64,000 bases of DNA. Source: Pseudomonas sp. GOM7 (lineage in GTDB: Bacteria; Pseudomonadota; Gammaproteobacteria; Pseudomonadales; Pseudomonadaceae). Shown here one piece after another: positions 1-8,364 of this stretch. The notes under the pieces are model-generated. The model saw nothing but the letters and a program-made list of their open reading frames with translations. It did not search any database and was not told where the DNA came from. How positions within the stretch are numbered: position 1 is the stretch's first letter; each line of letters opens with the position of its first letter. The DNA lies in assembly GCF_026723825.1 (NCBI RefSeq), contig NZ_CP113519.1, positions 992,001 through 1,056,000 on the forward strand, in the 5' to 3' direction. Position numbers and translations under genes: made by a program.

Positions 1-136
1 TCGTCTGCAAGCCATGGATGACCAGCGAGCGTTGCGTAAATCGGGCGTGCGCAGTGTCGATGAGATCGACGAGGACGACGACTTCTTCGATGATGAAGAC
101 GACGATGGCCCGGAAATCATCTACGTCCGGGATTAA
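1..136 (+). CDS. obgE: GTPase ObgE/CgtA, C-terminal end only
   Basis: Only the last 44 codons lie in the window, read in the frame starting at base 2 and ending with TAA at 134-136. The tail is very acidic, with runs of Asp and Glu, and ends in GPEIIYVRD. This is the typical end of the Pseudomonas Obg GTPase, a ribosome-associated GTPase needed for 50S assembly. The call rests on this tail and on proB following directly, an order I recall as common in pseudomonads (rplU-rpmA-obgE-proB). The GTPase domain itself is outside the window. Confidence 0.8.
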   Translation, partial: RLQAMDDQRALRKSGVRSVDEIDEDDDFFDDEDDDGPEIIYVRD

Positions 137-146
137 GCAAATTTCC

Positions 147-171
147 AACGCCGCTTAATTGCGGCGTTTTT
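147..171 (+). terminator. Rho-independent terminator after obgE
   Basis: An 8-bp perfect stem (aacgccgc / gcggcgtt) with a TTAATT loop runs straight into a T tract. It sits 11 nt after the obgE stop and separates it from proB. Confidence 0.85.
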
Positions 172-217
172 GTAGGTGGGTTGGAACCCATCGTTTTCTG
201 GCTAAGGTTGGAAGATC

Positions 218-1336
218 ATGCGTGACAAGGTGACCGGCGCGAAGCGCTGGGTGGTGAAGATCGGCAGTGCACTGCTGACTGCCGATGGGCGCGGCCTGGA
301 TCGTGCCGCCATGGCGGTGTGGGTCAGTCAGATGGTCGCACTGCGCGAGCAGGGCGTGGAGCTGGTGCTGGTGTCCTCCGGTGCGGTGGCGGCCGGTATG
401 AGCCGTCTGGGCTGGAGCAGCCGACCTAGTGCGATGCACGAATTGCAGGCCGCTGCTGCCATCGGCCAGATGGCGCTGGTGCAGGCCTGGGAATCGAGCT
501 TCGCCGAGCACAACCGGCGTACCGCGCAGATTCTGCTGACCCACGATGACCTGTCCGACCGCAAGCGCTACCTCAACGCGCGCAGTACCCTGCGCACCCT
601 GGTGAACCTCGACGTGATCCCGGTGATCAACGAGAACGACACCGTGGTCACCGACGAGATTCGCTTCGGCGACAACGACACCCTGGCCGCGCTGGTGGCC
701 AACCTGGTGGAAGCTGACCTGCTGGTGATCCTTACCGACCGCGACGGCATGTACAACGCCGACCCGCGCCACAATCCCGATGCCGAGCTGATTTCCGAGG
801 CCCGCGCCGACGACCCGGCACTGGACGCCGTAGCCGGGGGCGTGGGTGGAGCGTTGGGGCGTGGCGGCATGCAGACCAAGCTGCGCGCGTCGCGCCTGGC
901 GGCGCGCTCCGGGGCGCACACGGTGATAGTCGGTGGCGCCATCGAGCAGGTGCTGGCGCGGCTCAAGGCCGGTGAGCGCCTGGGCACCTTGCTGGCGCCC
1001 GAGCGTGGCCTGTTGGCGGCGCGCAAGCAGTGGCTGGCCGGCCATCTGCAGACCCGTGGTACCCTGGTGCTGGACGCCGGTGCGGTCAAGGCGCTCAAGC
1101 AGGATCACAAGAGCCTGCTGCCGGTGGGGGTGAAGGCCGTACAGGGCAGCTTCCGCCGTGGCGAGATGGTGGTCTGCGTCGATCAGCAAGGCCGCGAGAT
1201 CGCCCGTGGCCTGGCCAACTACAGCGCGCTGGAGTCGCAGAAGATCATCGGTCAGCCATCCGATGCCATCGAGAAATTGCTGGGCTATGTGGATGAGCCC
1301 GAGCTGGTGCATCGGGATAATCTGATTCTCGTCTAG
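218..1336 (+). CDS. proB: Glutamate 5-kinase
   Basis: 372 aa, the normal length for the two-domain enzyme. It phosphorylates L-glutamate with ATP to gamma-glutamyl phosphate, the first step of proline synthesis. An N-terminal amino-acid-kinase domain (about residues 8-260) carries [10 protein letters not shown], the VSSGAVAAG glycine loop and [10 protein letters not shown]-terminal PUA domain (about 275-355) follows. A purine-rich stretch (AAGGTTGGAAG) lies just upstream of the ATG at 218. It follows obgE with a terminator between them and precedes creA by 10 nt, so proB-creA are probably one transcript. Proline feedback control is known for the family but cannot be read from the sequence. 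Confidence 0.97.
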   Translation: MRDKVTGAKRWVVKIGSALLTADGRGLDRAAMAVWVSQMVALREQGVELVLVSSGAVAAGMSRLGWSSRPSAMHELQAAAAIGQMALVQAWESSFAEHNRRTAQILLTHDDLSDRKRYLNARSTLRTLVNLDVIPVINENDTVVTDEIRFGDNDTLAALVANLVEADLLVILTDRDGMYNADPRHNPDAELISEARADDPALDAVAGGVGGALGRGGMQTKLRASRLAARSGAHTVIVGGAIEQVLARLKAGERLGTLLAPERGLLAARKQWLAGHLQTRGTLVLDAGAVKALKQDHKSLLPVGVKAVQGSFRRGEMVVCVDQQGREIARGLANYSALESQKIIGQPSDAIEKLLGYVDEPELVHRDNLILV

Positions 1337-1346
1337 GAGATAAGGA

Positions 1347-1808
1347 ATGCGTCTGTTCAAGGGATGTGTGCTGAGCCTGTTGATGCTGCCCAGCCTGGCA
1401 CTGGCCGAGACCATCGGCGAGGTGTCGACGGTGTTCAAGTGGCTGGGGCCGAACGACAAGATCGTCGTCGAGGCCTTCGACGATCCCAAGGTCGAGGGCG
1501 TGACCTGCTACCTGTCGCGGGCCAAGACCGGCGGGGTGAAGGGCGGCCTGGGCTTGGCCGAGGATCGCGCCGAGGCTTCCATCGCCTGCCGTCAGGTCGG
1601 CCCCATTGCATTCAAGGGCAAGCTCGAGGACGGCGAGGAGGTGTTCAAGGAGCGCACCTCGCTGGTGTTCAAGACCATGCAGGTGGTGCGTTTCTTCGAT
1701 GCCAAGCGCAACACCCTGGTGTATCTGGTCTACAGCGATCGGGTGATCGAGGGCAGCCCACAGAACGCGGTGACCGCCATCCCGATCCTGACCTGGGGCA
1801 AGCCGTAG
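1347..1808 (+). CDS. creA: CreA family exported protein
   Basis: 153 aa with a clear Sec signal peptide (positive MRLFKG, hydrophobic core, LALA-E cleavage site near residue 21). The mature part matches the CreA family: [15 protein letters not shown], the [15 protein letters not shown] block with its conserved Cys, and IACRQVGPI. The molecular function of CreA is not established; it is a small periplasmic protein of many proteobacteria. It begins 10 nt after proB behind an AGGAGATAAGG ribosome site, so it is probably cotranscribed. The TAG stop lies inside a copy of a 22-bp repeat also found near 36560, so the last codons seem shaped by that repeat. Confidence 0.9.
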   Translation: MRLFKGCVLSLLMLPSLALAETIGEVSTVFKWLGPNDKIVVEAFDDPKVEGVTCYLSRAKTGGVKGGLGLAEDRAEASIACRQVGPIAFKGKLEDGEEVFKERTSLVFKTMQVVRFFDAKRNTLVYLVYSDRVIEGSPQNAVTAIPILTWGKP

Positions 1809-1855
1809 GGTGCGCTGTGCGCACCAGTTCAGGCATGGGACGGGCGCACTCTACG
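1804..1855. repeat. GTAGGGTGCGC-type inverted repeat, imperfect copy
   Basis: Left arm at 1804-1825 reads cgtagggtgcgctgtgcgcacc; the right side at 1842-1855 (gggcgcactctacg) is a partial reverse complement. The same element is nearly perfect at 36560-36625. The left arm overlaps the creA stop codon. Confidence 0.6.
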
Positions 1856-1862
1856 TCTAAAT

Positions 1863-1890
1863 AAAAAACCGCCCCGAAGGGCGGTTTTTT
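1863..1890. terminator. Bidirectional terminator between creA and mqo
   Basis: A perfect A-tract/GC stem/T-tract hairpin (aaaaaaccgccc / gggcggtttttt, short loop CGAA) lies between the convergent creA and mqo. The A and T tracts let it act on both strands. Confidence 0.88.
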
Positions 1891-1902
1891 CATGCGGGCC
1901 GA

Positions 1903-3402
1903 TCAGGCGCTGGGCACGTCCAACTGCAGGCGCTGGTTCGATTGTGCCTGCACTTCACGGTAACGCTCGGCGTCCTTGGCCAGGACGTCGGCCAGGGCCG
2001 GGAAGATCTCGCCCAGCTTGCTCGTCCAGCTTTCGCTCTTGGCCTGTTCGGGGAAGCAGCGATGGATCAGGTCGAGCATGATCGACACGGTCACCGAGGC
2101 ACCTGGCGAAGCGCCGAGCAGGGCGGCGATGCTGCCGTCCGCGGCGGCCACCAGTTCGGTGCCGAACTGCAGGATGCCACCTTTCTTCGGATCCTTCTTG
2201 ATGATCTGCACGCGCTGACCGGCCACTTCCAGGCGCCAGTCCTCGGCCTTGGCCTCCGGGTAGAAGCCGCGCAGGGTTTCCAGACGCTTCGCTTCGGACT
2301 GCATCACTTCCTTGATCAGGTAGCGGGTCAGATCCATGTTGTCGCGCGCCACCGCCAGCATCGGGCCGAGGTTGTTGGGGCGTACCGACAGCGGCAGATC
2401 CATGAACGAGCCATGCTTGAGGAACTTGGTGGTGAAGCCGGCGTAGGGGCCGAACAGCAGGGATTTCTTGCCGTCGACCACACGGGTGTCGAGGTGCGGC
2501 ACCGACATGGGCGGCGAGCCCACGGCGGCCTGGCTGTAGACCTTGGCCTGGTGCTGTTTGACGATTTCCGGGTTGTCGCAGCGCAGCCACTGGCCGCTGA
2601 CCGGGAAGCCGCCGAAGCCCTTGCCTTCCGGAATGCCGGAGAGCTGCAGCAAGGGCAGCGCACCGCCGCCGGCACCGAGGAAGACGAAGCGGCTCTTGAG
2701 CTTGCGCGTAGCACCGGAGCGGGTGTCCTTGATGTCCACCAACCAGCCGTCGCCGTCACGCTCGAGGTCGGTGACCTTCTGATTGCAGGTGACCTTGGCG
2801 TTCGGCAGGGTGATCAGGTAGTCGAGCATCTGCTCGGTGACCGCGCCGAAGTTGACGTCGGTACCGGCTTCCACGCGGGTCATGGCCAGCGGCTCGCTGG
2901 GGTCACGGCCAGGCAGCAACAGCGGCGTCCAGGCGTCGATGGTGGCGCGATCCTCGGTGTATTCCATATGCTCGAAGGCATGGTGCTGACGCAGCGCCTC
3001 GAAACGCTTCTTGAGGAAGGCGATACCCTTGTTGCCACGCACGAAGCTCATGTGCGGCACCGGGTTGATGAAGGATTTCGGCGAGTGGATCGCGCCTTTC
3101 TCCACCAGGTAGGCCCAGAACTGCTTGGATTCCTCGAACTGCGTGTTGATGGTCACCGACTTCTTGATGTCGATGCTGCCATCGGTGCCTTCCGGGGTGT
3201 AGTTCAGTTCGCACAGGGCGGCATGACCGGTACCTGCGTTGTTCCAGGGGTTGGAGCTTTCCACCGCGCCAGACTCGCGCAGCTCCAGCACCTCCAGGGT
3301 GAGACCGGGATCGAGCTCCTTGAGCAGCACGCCCAGGGTCGCACTCATGATGCCGGCGCCAACCAGCACCACATCTACGCTTTGGTAATCGTTATGCGCC
3401 AT
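1903..3402 (-). CDS. mqo: Malate:quinone oxidoreductase
   Basis: 499 aa, normal for the family. This membrane-associated FAD enzyme oxidises malate to oxaloacetate and passes electrons to quinone, replacing or supplementing NAD-malate dehydrogenase. An N-terminal Rossmann motif [14 protein letters not shown] (about 10-23) binds [26 protein letters not shown] is the Mqo signature (about 48-70). [18 protein letters not shown] and the C-terminal [12 protein letters not shown] are also typical. An AGGTTAATGGCGC-type start with upstream AGAGAGG fits the ATG at 3402. It is monocistronic, with a 459-nt upstream gap. Pseudomonads often carry two mqo copies; which one this is cannot be decided here. 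Confidence 0.96.
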   Translation of the reverse strand: MAHNDYQSVDVVLVGAGIMSATLGVLLKELDPGLTLEVLELRESGAVESSNPWNNAGTGHAALCELNYTPEGTDGSIDIKKSVTINTQFEESKQFWAYLVEKGAIHSPKSFINPVPHMSFVRGNKGIAFLKKRFEALRQHHAFEHMEYTEDRATIDAWTPLLLPGRDPSEPLAMTRVEAGTDVNFGAVTEQMLDYLITLPNAKVTCNQKVTDLERDGDGWLVDIKDTRSGATRKLKSRFVFLGAGGGALPLLQLSGIPEGKGFGGFPVSGQWLRCDNPEIVKQHQAKVYSQAAVGSPPMSVPHLDTRVVDGKKSLLFGPYAGFTTKFLKHGSFMDLPLSVRPNNLGPMLAVARDNMDLTRYLIKEVMQSEAKRLETLRGFYPEAKAEDWRLEVAGQRVQIIKKDPKKGGILQFGTELVAAADGSIAALLGASPGASVTVSIMLDLIHRCFPEQAKSESWTSKLGEIFPALADVLAKDAERYREVQAQSNQRLQLDVPSA

Positions 3403-3861
3403 TAACCTCTCTCCAAGAAATACTGCACCAGATGGGCCGGCCTACTGGCCTGCCGTGGCATGCCGTGGGCTCAGGCGCTACGCCTGGCCAAGTGATGGGG
3501 AGGGTCAAGGCTCATTTCAACAGACGCACGTTCGTTCATGTCTTCGCCACACTCTTGTGAAGTTGTTAAACCCGTTTTATCGCGTTCTTTTGGAACGGCG
3601 AACCTCAAAAGCTCGTCAGCTCCGGCCTGTTTCAGCCTGCGTATCCTGAGTTCGCACAGGTGCAGGCGTATAGGTGGGGGGGCTGAGAGCGGCTACCGGA
3701 TGGCAGCTCGAAGTGGGCGACTCTCTGAGAGGGGAAGCCGAGAATGTTGCATCGGCGGGATGCTGCGGCCCGATCAGGAGGCGTCCTTATAATCGGGGCG
3801 TGATTATAGCGATGAATGAAGCGAAATTGAGCGTCCGGCGTGACTTTTATTCTCGACTCGG
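3403..3861. other. Intergenic stretch upstream of mqo, no gene seen
   Basis: No convincing coding sequence on either strand. It should hold the mqo promoter. It contains a short inverted repeat tataatc / gattata (3788-3808) that presents a TATAAT-like hexamer on both strands, and a G-tract (3675-3681). No clear -35 partner was found at standard spacing. Confidence 0.5.
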
Positions 3862-4095
3862 TCAGGCGGCCAACGGGCTGGTGGCTCGCGCCTGTCGGCT
3901 GGCGGGCATCAGACGAGCACTGGCAGGCAGAGCGCTGCCGAGCCAGGACATGCGTGATTCGCTGACTTCCACCCAGCGACCGCCTTCTGGCGGTTGCTCG
4001 CACTGGCGCAAGGCGCGGCAGATGCCTTGCGCATCCAGCAGGGCGAAGTGGCGCAGTGGCTTGCGTGGGTTGAACAGGCGGCGCAGGGACAGCAT
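3862..4095 (-). CDS. Small uncharacterised protein
   Basis: 77 aa from the ATG at 4095; an in-frame ATG at 4104 is possible, but AGGA lies about 8 nt upstream of 4095, which favours it. The sequence begins MLSLRRLFNPRKPLRHFALLD and contains CRALRQCEQPPEGGRWVEVSE, with ordinary protein composition: basic amphipathic N-terminus, aromatic core, and a low-complexity Ala/Ser-rich C-terminus. I recall similar short proteins of unknown function in other Pseudomonas but cannot name a family. An overlapping frame on the other strand looks like noise (Arg/Cys-rich). No function is proposed. Confidence 0.55.
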   Translation of the reverse strand: MLSLRRLFNPRKPLRHFALLDAQGICRALRQCEQPPEGGRWVEVSESRMSWLGSALPASARLMPASRQARATSPLAA

Positions 4096-4206
4096 GGCGA
4101 ACATCCTGAATAATGGCTGTCCGCATTTTATGCCGGAAGCGGGTGACAGCCTGATGACAGGAACCGGCATGTCCGCTGGGTGGTCGGATGCTACGCGCAT
4201 GGCTGT

Positions 4207-4232
4207 TGGCACCCGCCCCCTGTGGGTATACT
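4207..4232 (+). promoter_or_regulatory. Possible sigma-70 promoter for the YajG gene
   Basis: TTGGCA (4206-4211) and TATACT (4227-4232) are good hexamers, but the 15-nt spacer is shorter than the preferred 17. The -10 lies about 40 nt upstream of the lipoprotein gene. Weak call. Confidence 0.35.
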
Positions 4233-4272
4233 GCCTGCCACTTTCTTGCCACCCCTCTCGGAGAGATCGAGC

Positions 4273-4857
4273 ATGCTGCATCGTGCGTTGTTCGCCCTGC
4301 TTGCCGCCGCCAGCCTGACCCTGGCCGGTTGTGCCCTCAGCCCTCAGCAACTCACCCCGCAACCCAAGCTCACCAGTTCGCTGACCCCGGTCGGTCAAGG
4401 GCAGCCGGTGGTGGTGCGGGTGGTCGATGGTCGTTCCTCGCCGGTGCTTGGCACCCGTGGTGGCCTGTATCCGGAAACCAGTGCCATCAGCGTCAGCAGC
4501 GAGTACGTGCTGCCGAAGCTGCAGGCCGAGGCCGAGGCTGCGGTACGTCTGCTTGGCTTCACCCCGTCGCCCAATGCCTACAACGCCCCGCAACTGACCA
4601 TCACCCTGGCCGATCTCAAGTACCAGTCGCCCAAGGAGGGGCTGTACGTCACCGAGGCCGATATCTCCGCCTCCATCCGGGCTGACGTACAGAACGCCAC
4701 CCGTCGCTACACCGGTCGATACGGGGCTTCGCTGAACCAGCGTTTCGGGACGGCGCCGAACCAGCAGACCAACACCAAGCTGGTGGGGGACGTGCTCAGC
4801 GATGCGCTGACCCGCGCCTTCAAGGATCCGACCATCGGCCAGATTCTGTCTCAGTAA
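4273..4857 (+). CDS. YajG family lipoprotein
   Basis: 194 aa from the ATG at 4273, chosen because it gives a standard lipoprotein signal: MLHRALFALLAAASLTLAGC, lipobox LAGC with the lipidated Cys at residue 20. The Ser-Pro after Cys does not predict inner-membrane retention (no Asp at +2), so an outer-membrane location is likely. The mature part matches the YajG family (VVVRVVDGRSSPVLGTRGG, then the SAISVSSEYVLPKLQ region). Its role in the envelope is not known. It is preceded by a possible promoter and followed by a strong terminator, so it is probably monocistronic. Confidence 0.88.
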   Translation: MLHRALFALLAAASLTLAGCALSPQQLTPQPKLTSSLTPVGQGQPVVVRVVDGRSSPVLGTRGGLYPETSAISVSSEYVLPKLQAEAEAAVRLLGFTPSPNAYNAPQLTITLADLKYQSPKEGLYVTEADISASIRADVQNATRRYTGRYGASLNQRFGTAPNQQTNTKLVGDVLSDALTRAFKDPTIGQILSQ

Positions 4858-4873
4858 CAGAGCGCAGAAACGC

Positions 4874-4900
4874 AAACGCCCCGCATCGCGGGGCGTTTTC
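4874..4900 (+). terminator. Terminator after the YajG gene
   Basis: GC-rich hairpin (aaacgcccc / ggggcgttt) with a T tract, 17 nt after the stop codon and facing the convergent small gene at 4918; probably bidirectional. Confidence 0.85.
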
Positions 4901-4917
4901 ATTTGCGTGCAGGGCAG

Positions 4918-5124
4918 TCAGGCCGCTTCCTGATACATCTCAGGCAGGCTCATGCCGGTGCGGTTGTCGATGTCCGGCAGGTCATAGTGTTCATGGCCAC
5001 CCAGAGCGCAATACACCAGCCAGTGCTGGTCTTGTACGTTGAAAGACAGTTCGTCGACCACGGCTTCCACTTCATCCAGCGAGTCGATCAGGTAATCACG
5101 ATCTAGAGGTTGCGGGTTGAGCAT
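4918..5124 (-). CDS. Small acidic uncharacterised protein
   Basis: 68 aa. The ATG at 5124 is chosen over an upstream in-frame ATG at 5169 because a perfect AGGAGG lies 8 nt before it. The protein is acidic (LDRDYLIDSLDEVEAVVDEL), has no membrane segment or signal peptide, and carries an aromatic QDQHWLVYCALGGHEHYDLPD core. I recall homologues in other pseudomonads annotated as hypothetical and know no function. The strong ribosome site and convergent terminator support a real gene. Confidence 0.72.
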   Translation of the reverse strand: MLNPQPLDRDYLIDSLDEVEAVVDELSFNVQDQHWLVYCALGGHEHYDLPDIDNRTGMSLPEMYQEAA

Positions 5125-5412
5125 GGTGGTGTCCTCCTGGGACGTTGAGGTGCGCTTGGGCACGGTCATGACTGGTAAGTCACATCAAGTGATTCAAACC
5201 CTAGGCCAGTCTCATGACGGTTTTCAGACGAATTCGTGATAGTCGCTTACGTTCGTCGGAAAGGATCTATCTAAAAGCGGCTTTTCAGTACACTGCGCGA
5301 CGTTTTGCGCCGCTGTACGGAAGGGGCCCTGGCGCCCGAAGCATGCGGAATTTCCCCGTTTTGGTGCGCCTGAGCTTGGGTTGCACCGATGTAGTTACCG
5401 AGGTGTAGTGGC

Positions 5413-5691
5413 ATGTCTCTGCAGGCCTTCTGGGCGTTGTTGCTCGCTTATCCCGCTATGGCAATCAATGGTCTGGCGCTGTTCTTCGCAGTAGCTGGTG
5501 GCTGGCTGTGGGTGATGACGCGTCTGCGCGAGCAGCGCGGCCTGGCGCGTATGCTGACCGAGGGCGAGGGGCAGGAGATGGTCGATGGCTTCGATGCGCG
5601 CACCCTGCGCATCAATCGCTTCTTCTACCAGTTCGGTGCGCTGTGCCTGCTCGGCGCTCTGCTGCTGTCGTGGTACAGCACGCGCTTGTGA
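5413..5691 (+). CDS. Small two-helix inner membrane protein
   Basis: 92 aa with two predicted membrane segments: residues about 5-35 (ALLLAYPAMAINGLALFFAVAGGWLWVM) and about 72-88 (FGALCLLGALLLSWYS). They are joined by a basic/acidic soluble loop (RLREQRGLARMLTEGEGQEMVDGFDA). Both ends probably lie on the same side. The family is unknown to me. It stands alone between a gene-free stretch and a strong terminator. A weak AGG lies about 9 nt before the ATG. Confidence 0.7.
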   Translation: MSLQAFWALLLAYPAMAINGLALFFAVAGGWLWVMTRLREQRGLARMLTEGEGQEMVDGFDARTLRINRFFYQFGALCLLGALLLSWYSTRL

Positions 5692-5710
5692 TCCCGCGAA
5701 CATAAAGAAG

Positions 5711-5736
5711 AACGGCAGCCCTCGGGCTGCCGTTTT
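5711..5736. terminator. Terminator between convergent genes
   Basis: Perfect 10-bp stem (aacggcagcc / ggctgccgtt), CTCG loop, then TTTT. It lies between the small membrane protein gene and the acyltransferase gene, and the A-rich left flank allows use on both strands. Confidence 0.85.
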
Positions 5737-5752
5737 CGCATCTGCACACCGC

Positions 5753-6913
5753 TCAGAGCGGCAGGCCGGCCTTGATCCGGTACTGATTACGCACTGGATT
5801 GGCGTACTGCAGGATCAGGTAGGGTTTCTCCTCTGCGCTGCAGGCGGCCAGGCGCTTGTGCCACTCGGCCTCGGCTGCGGCCAGTTCGGCGGCGCCGAAC
5901 AGCTCGCGGGCCTCGGGCACCTTTAGCGCGGGGTCGCGTTCCTGCCACATGGCGTAGGCCAGGTAGTGCACCGGGAACAGGCGGTAGTGGCCGAGAATCC
6001 GCCGATCCATCTCCTGGGCCAGTTGCTTGCTGTCCTCGAAGCCCGTTACCGGCGCGCCGAAGTGCAGGTGCACGCGGCCCTTGTAGCCGGTGATGCCGAG
6101 GGCGATGCTGGCGTCGTCCTCGCCTGCTGCCTTGGTGTAGCTGCCGGTGGCGGCACGGATGCACAGCTCGCGGGCCTTGGCCTGGTCGCAGGGGTCGTAC
6201 TCGTAGCTGATCGACACCGGGATCAGGTTGAGCGAGTCGATAACCTCGGCGAACGGCGCCTCCTTGCGACTCATGTGAAACATCTTGAGGATGGCTGAGT
6301 CGGTGCGGTCGTCACCGTCCTTGGCGCGGCCTTCGGCCTGGGCGATCCAGATCGACTCGCCATCTTCGAGGATCGAGTGGTTGATGTAGGCCGAGAGCAA
6401 CTGGTATGCCGCCAGCTTCTCGCGGCGGTTGCTGATCGAGCGATGCACGATGAAGCTCTTGTTCAGGCGCATCAGGTCGCTGACGAAGGGGCGTTGCAGC
6501 AGGTTGTCGCCGATGGCGATACGTGGCGTCTGCAGGCCGGCATGGTAGACGGCGTAGTTGACGAAGGCCGGATCCATGACGATGTCACGGTGGTTGGCCA
6601 GGTACAGATAGGGCTTGCCTGCCTGCAGGCCTTCCAGCCCGGAATAGGTGATGCCGTCGGTGGCCTGCTCGATGCTGCGGTCGAGGTAGGGCTCGATTTT
6701 TTCCTGCAGCTTGCGCACCGAGTCGATCCCGGCCAGCTCGGTGCGCAGGCGTGCGGCGATCAGCGGCTTGAGCAGCCAGCCCAGCGGCCCGGCCAGGCGG
6801 GGGAAACGGAAGCGGGTGAGGGTACCGAGAAACGCCGGATCGGCGAGCAGGCGCGCCAGTACGGGGCGCACTTCGTCATCGGCATAAGGTCGGATGGCAT
6901 CGAATACGCCCAT
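5753..6913 (-). CDS. 1-acyl-sn-glycerol-3-phosphate acyltransferase family protein
   Basis: 386 aa from the ATG at 6913; the ATG directly before it (6916) lies too close to the AAGAGAG ribosome site. The PlsC-type core carries NHRDIVMD (HX4D catalytic motif, near residue 107), a region with SFIVHRSISNRREK and an AEGR glycerophosphate-binding motif (IWIAQAEGRAKDG). The protein is longer than typical PlsC, with an extra N-terminal helical region (about 85 aa) and a C-terminal extension ending YANPVRNQYRIKAGLPL. Its acyl acceptor is unknown; it is probably an inner-membrane-associated lipid acyltransferase. It is convergent with the small membrane protein gene and divergent from the CPXCG gene. 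Confidence 0.82.
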   Translation of the reverse strand: MGVFDAIRPYADDEVRPVLARLLADPAFLGTLTRFRFPRLAGPLGWLLKPLIAARLRTELAGIDSVRKLQEKIEPYLDRSIEQATDGITYSGLEGLQAGKPYLYLANHRDIVMDPAFVNYAVYHAGLQTPRIAIGDNLLQRPFVSDLMRLNKSFIVHRSISNRREKLAAYQLLSAYINHSILEDGESIWIAQAEGRAKDGDDRTDSAILKMFHMSRKEAPFAEVIDSLNLIPVSISYEYDPCDQAKARELCIRAATGSYTKAAGEDDASIALGITGYKGRVHLHFGAPVTGFEDSKQLAQEMDRRILGHYRLFPVHYLAYAMWQERDPALKVPEARELFGAAELAAAEAEWHKRLAACSAEEKPYLILQYANPVRNQYRIKAGLPL

Positions 6914-7019
6914 CATGCTCTCTTGTTCTGGAACGGCTATGGTTAGAAGGTGTGCAAGCCTGCCAGGCAGGATCAGCAATAGACCGGCGATTATAGCGCC
7001 AAGTCACAAGGAGGCCGCG

Positions 7020-7202
7020 ATGCTGGAAACCGAGGCCTATACCTGCCCCTACTGTGGGGAGCCGGTGGAGACGCTGCTCGATCTGTCTGCCGGTGATCAG
7101 GCCTATATCGAGGATTGCCCGGTGTGCTGCCGGCCCATCGAGTTCGAGCTGCGTACCGACGGTGAATACTGGACGCTGGATGTGCGCGCGGAGAATGACT
7201 GA
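7020..7202 (+). CDS. CPXCG motif-containing cysteine-rich protein
   Basis: 60 aa with two zinc-ribbon-like knuckles: CPYCGEPVE (residues about 8-16) and CPVCCRPIEF (about 33-42). Four well-spaced Cys suggest one bound Zn2+. A strong AAGGAGG lies 6 nt before the ATG at 7020. Its stop codon overlaps the ATG of the next gene (TGATG), so the two are translationally coupled. The family is widespread in gammaproteobacteria without assigned function. Confidence 0.88.
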   Translation: MLETEAYTCPYCGEPVETLLDLSAGDQAYIEDCPVCCRPIEFELRTDGEYWTLDVRAEND

Positions 7203-7462
7203 TGCAGCGAATCTACGAGCCGGAAAATCTGCTGGAAGCCCAGTTGCTGGTGGATATGCTGGCCAGCGAGGGCGTGGCTGCGCATCTGCTTGGCGAGCAC
7301 CTGGCGGGGGCGGTGGGGGAGTTGCCGGTCTGTGGCCTGCTGGGGCTGATGGTCGCTGATGCCGACGCCGAACGGGCGCGTGCGCTGATCGCCGAGTACA
7401 ATGCCGCGCAACCTTTACCCGGTGACGAGCCGGAGTCGTTCCAGGGCGTGTTGCTATGCTGA
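7202..7462 (+). CDS. DUF2007 family small protein
   Basis: 86 aa. It begins MQRIYEPENLLEAQLLVDMLASEGVAAHLLGEHLAGAVGELP, the pattern of DUF2007 (a putative signal-transducing or PII-like fold, ferredoxin-like alpha/beta), with LMVADADAERARALI near the end. The start codon overlaps the stop of the CPXCG gene, so the pair is coupled. Function unknown. Confidence 0.85.
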   Translation: MQRIYEPENLLEAQLLVDMLASEGVAAHLLGEHLAGAVGELPVCGLLGLMVADADAERARALIAEYNAAQPLPGDEPESFQGVLLC

Positions 7463-7489
7463 TGCGCCCTCTGCCTGTCGAGTCGTTTC

Positions 7490-8107
7490 ATGTGTGGACG
7501 TTACGCCCTGTTTCGCTGGTCGCCCGCTTTCGCCGCGCTGCCCGGCTTTCCCGCTGACCAGCAGCCGCACTGGAACCTGGCGCCGGGCAGCCAGGTGCTG
7601 ATGCTGCGTGCTGGCAAGGGCGGGCAGGAAGTGGCGCGCGGGCGTTGGGGGCTGACGCCGGCCTGGCTGGAGGATCTGTCGAAGAGCCCGGCGCATGCGC
7701 GCGGCGAGAGCCTGGCCAGCCAGCCGATGTTTCGCGAGCCTTTTCGCGAGCGCCGCTGCCTGATCCCGGCCAATGGCTTCTACGAGTGGCGCGGGGCGGG
7801 GCGCAAGCGGCCTTACTGGGTCACCAGCGAGGCATCGATCCTGTATTTCGCCGGGCTGTGGGAGCGTTACCCGGTGGCCGGTCACGAGTACCTGAGCGTG
7901 GCGCTGGTCACCTGCCCTGCGGCTTCGCAACGCCGCCCACTGATCCTCAGTGACGAGGAGCAGGCACTGTGGCTGGATCCGCAGGCTTCGCCACAGGCAT
8001 TGCAAGCACTGTTGAGCAGGCCGTCAGGTGTGCTGCGCGAGCGCGCCCTGGCCACCCTGGTCAACGACCCCAAGCTGGATGCGCCGGAGTGCCTGACGCC
8101 CGCCTGA
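7490..8107 (+). CDS. SRAP (YedK/HMCES) family protein with altered active site
   Basis: 205 aa, begins MCGRYALF, so Cys2 (the residue that crosslinks to abasic sites in single-stranded DNA) is present after Met removal. IPANGFYEW with Glu99 matches the catalytic Glu of E. coli YedK (Glu105). Two other key residues differ. The NAR-ET motif holding Asn75 in YedK reads HARGES here (His69). The H-D-R-R-P motif holding His160 reads SQRRP (Ser146). The fold is clearly SRAP, but the chemistry may differ. It starts 28 nt after the DUF2007 gene and may share its transcript. SOS control is known for the family, but no LexA box was seen near it. Confidence 0.88.
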   Translation: MCGRYALFRWSPAFAALPGFPADQQPHWNLAPGSQVLMLRAGKGGQEVARGRWGLTPAWLEDLSKSPAHARGESLASQPMFREPFRERRCLIPANGFYEWRGAGRKRPYWVTSEASILYFAGLWERYPVAGHEYLSVALVTCPAASQRRPLILSDEEQALWLDPQASPQALQALLSRPSGVLRERALATLVNDPKLDAPECLTPA

Positions 8108-8283
8108 ATACGTGCTTGCAGACGTGATCCTGGCTTGCTGGTGAGCGCGCCATCGCCGATGAATAATGCCTTGAATTGGTTGATCAGGTGGCGCTGCTGT
8201 TCGGCCAGCCTGGTCAGCTCGGCATTGGCATGGACTGTCTCTGGCCATCATGCGACTGCCTGCGCCGAGGTCGCGACCTAGGA

Positions 8284-8327
8284 TCTGTTGCCGTTTCGCA
8301 CACGGCTCGCGTCGAAACGGTAACAGA
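8284..8327. repeat. Long hairpin-forming inverted repeat
   Basis: 15-nt arms tctgttgccgtttcg (8284-8298) and cgaaacggtaacaga (8313-8327) pair with a single G-T wobble around a 14-nt loop. It lies 37 nt upstream of the M48 lipoprotein gene. There is no T tract right after it, so it is more likely an operator, mRNA structure or mobile palindrome than a terminator. Confidence 0.75.
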
Positions 8328-8364
8328 CCCTAATATACGGGCTTGGTCTTATGGAGAGTCCCGG

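Noticed and set aside
3674..4318. 214-codon plus-strand frame upstream of the YajG gene
   Set aside because: It lacks protein-like composition, and the opposite strand holds a better candidate (3862-4095) and the lipoprotein's own start.
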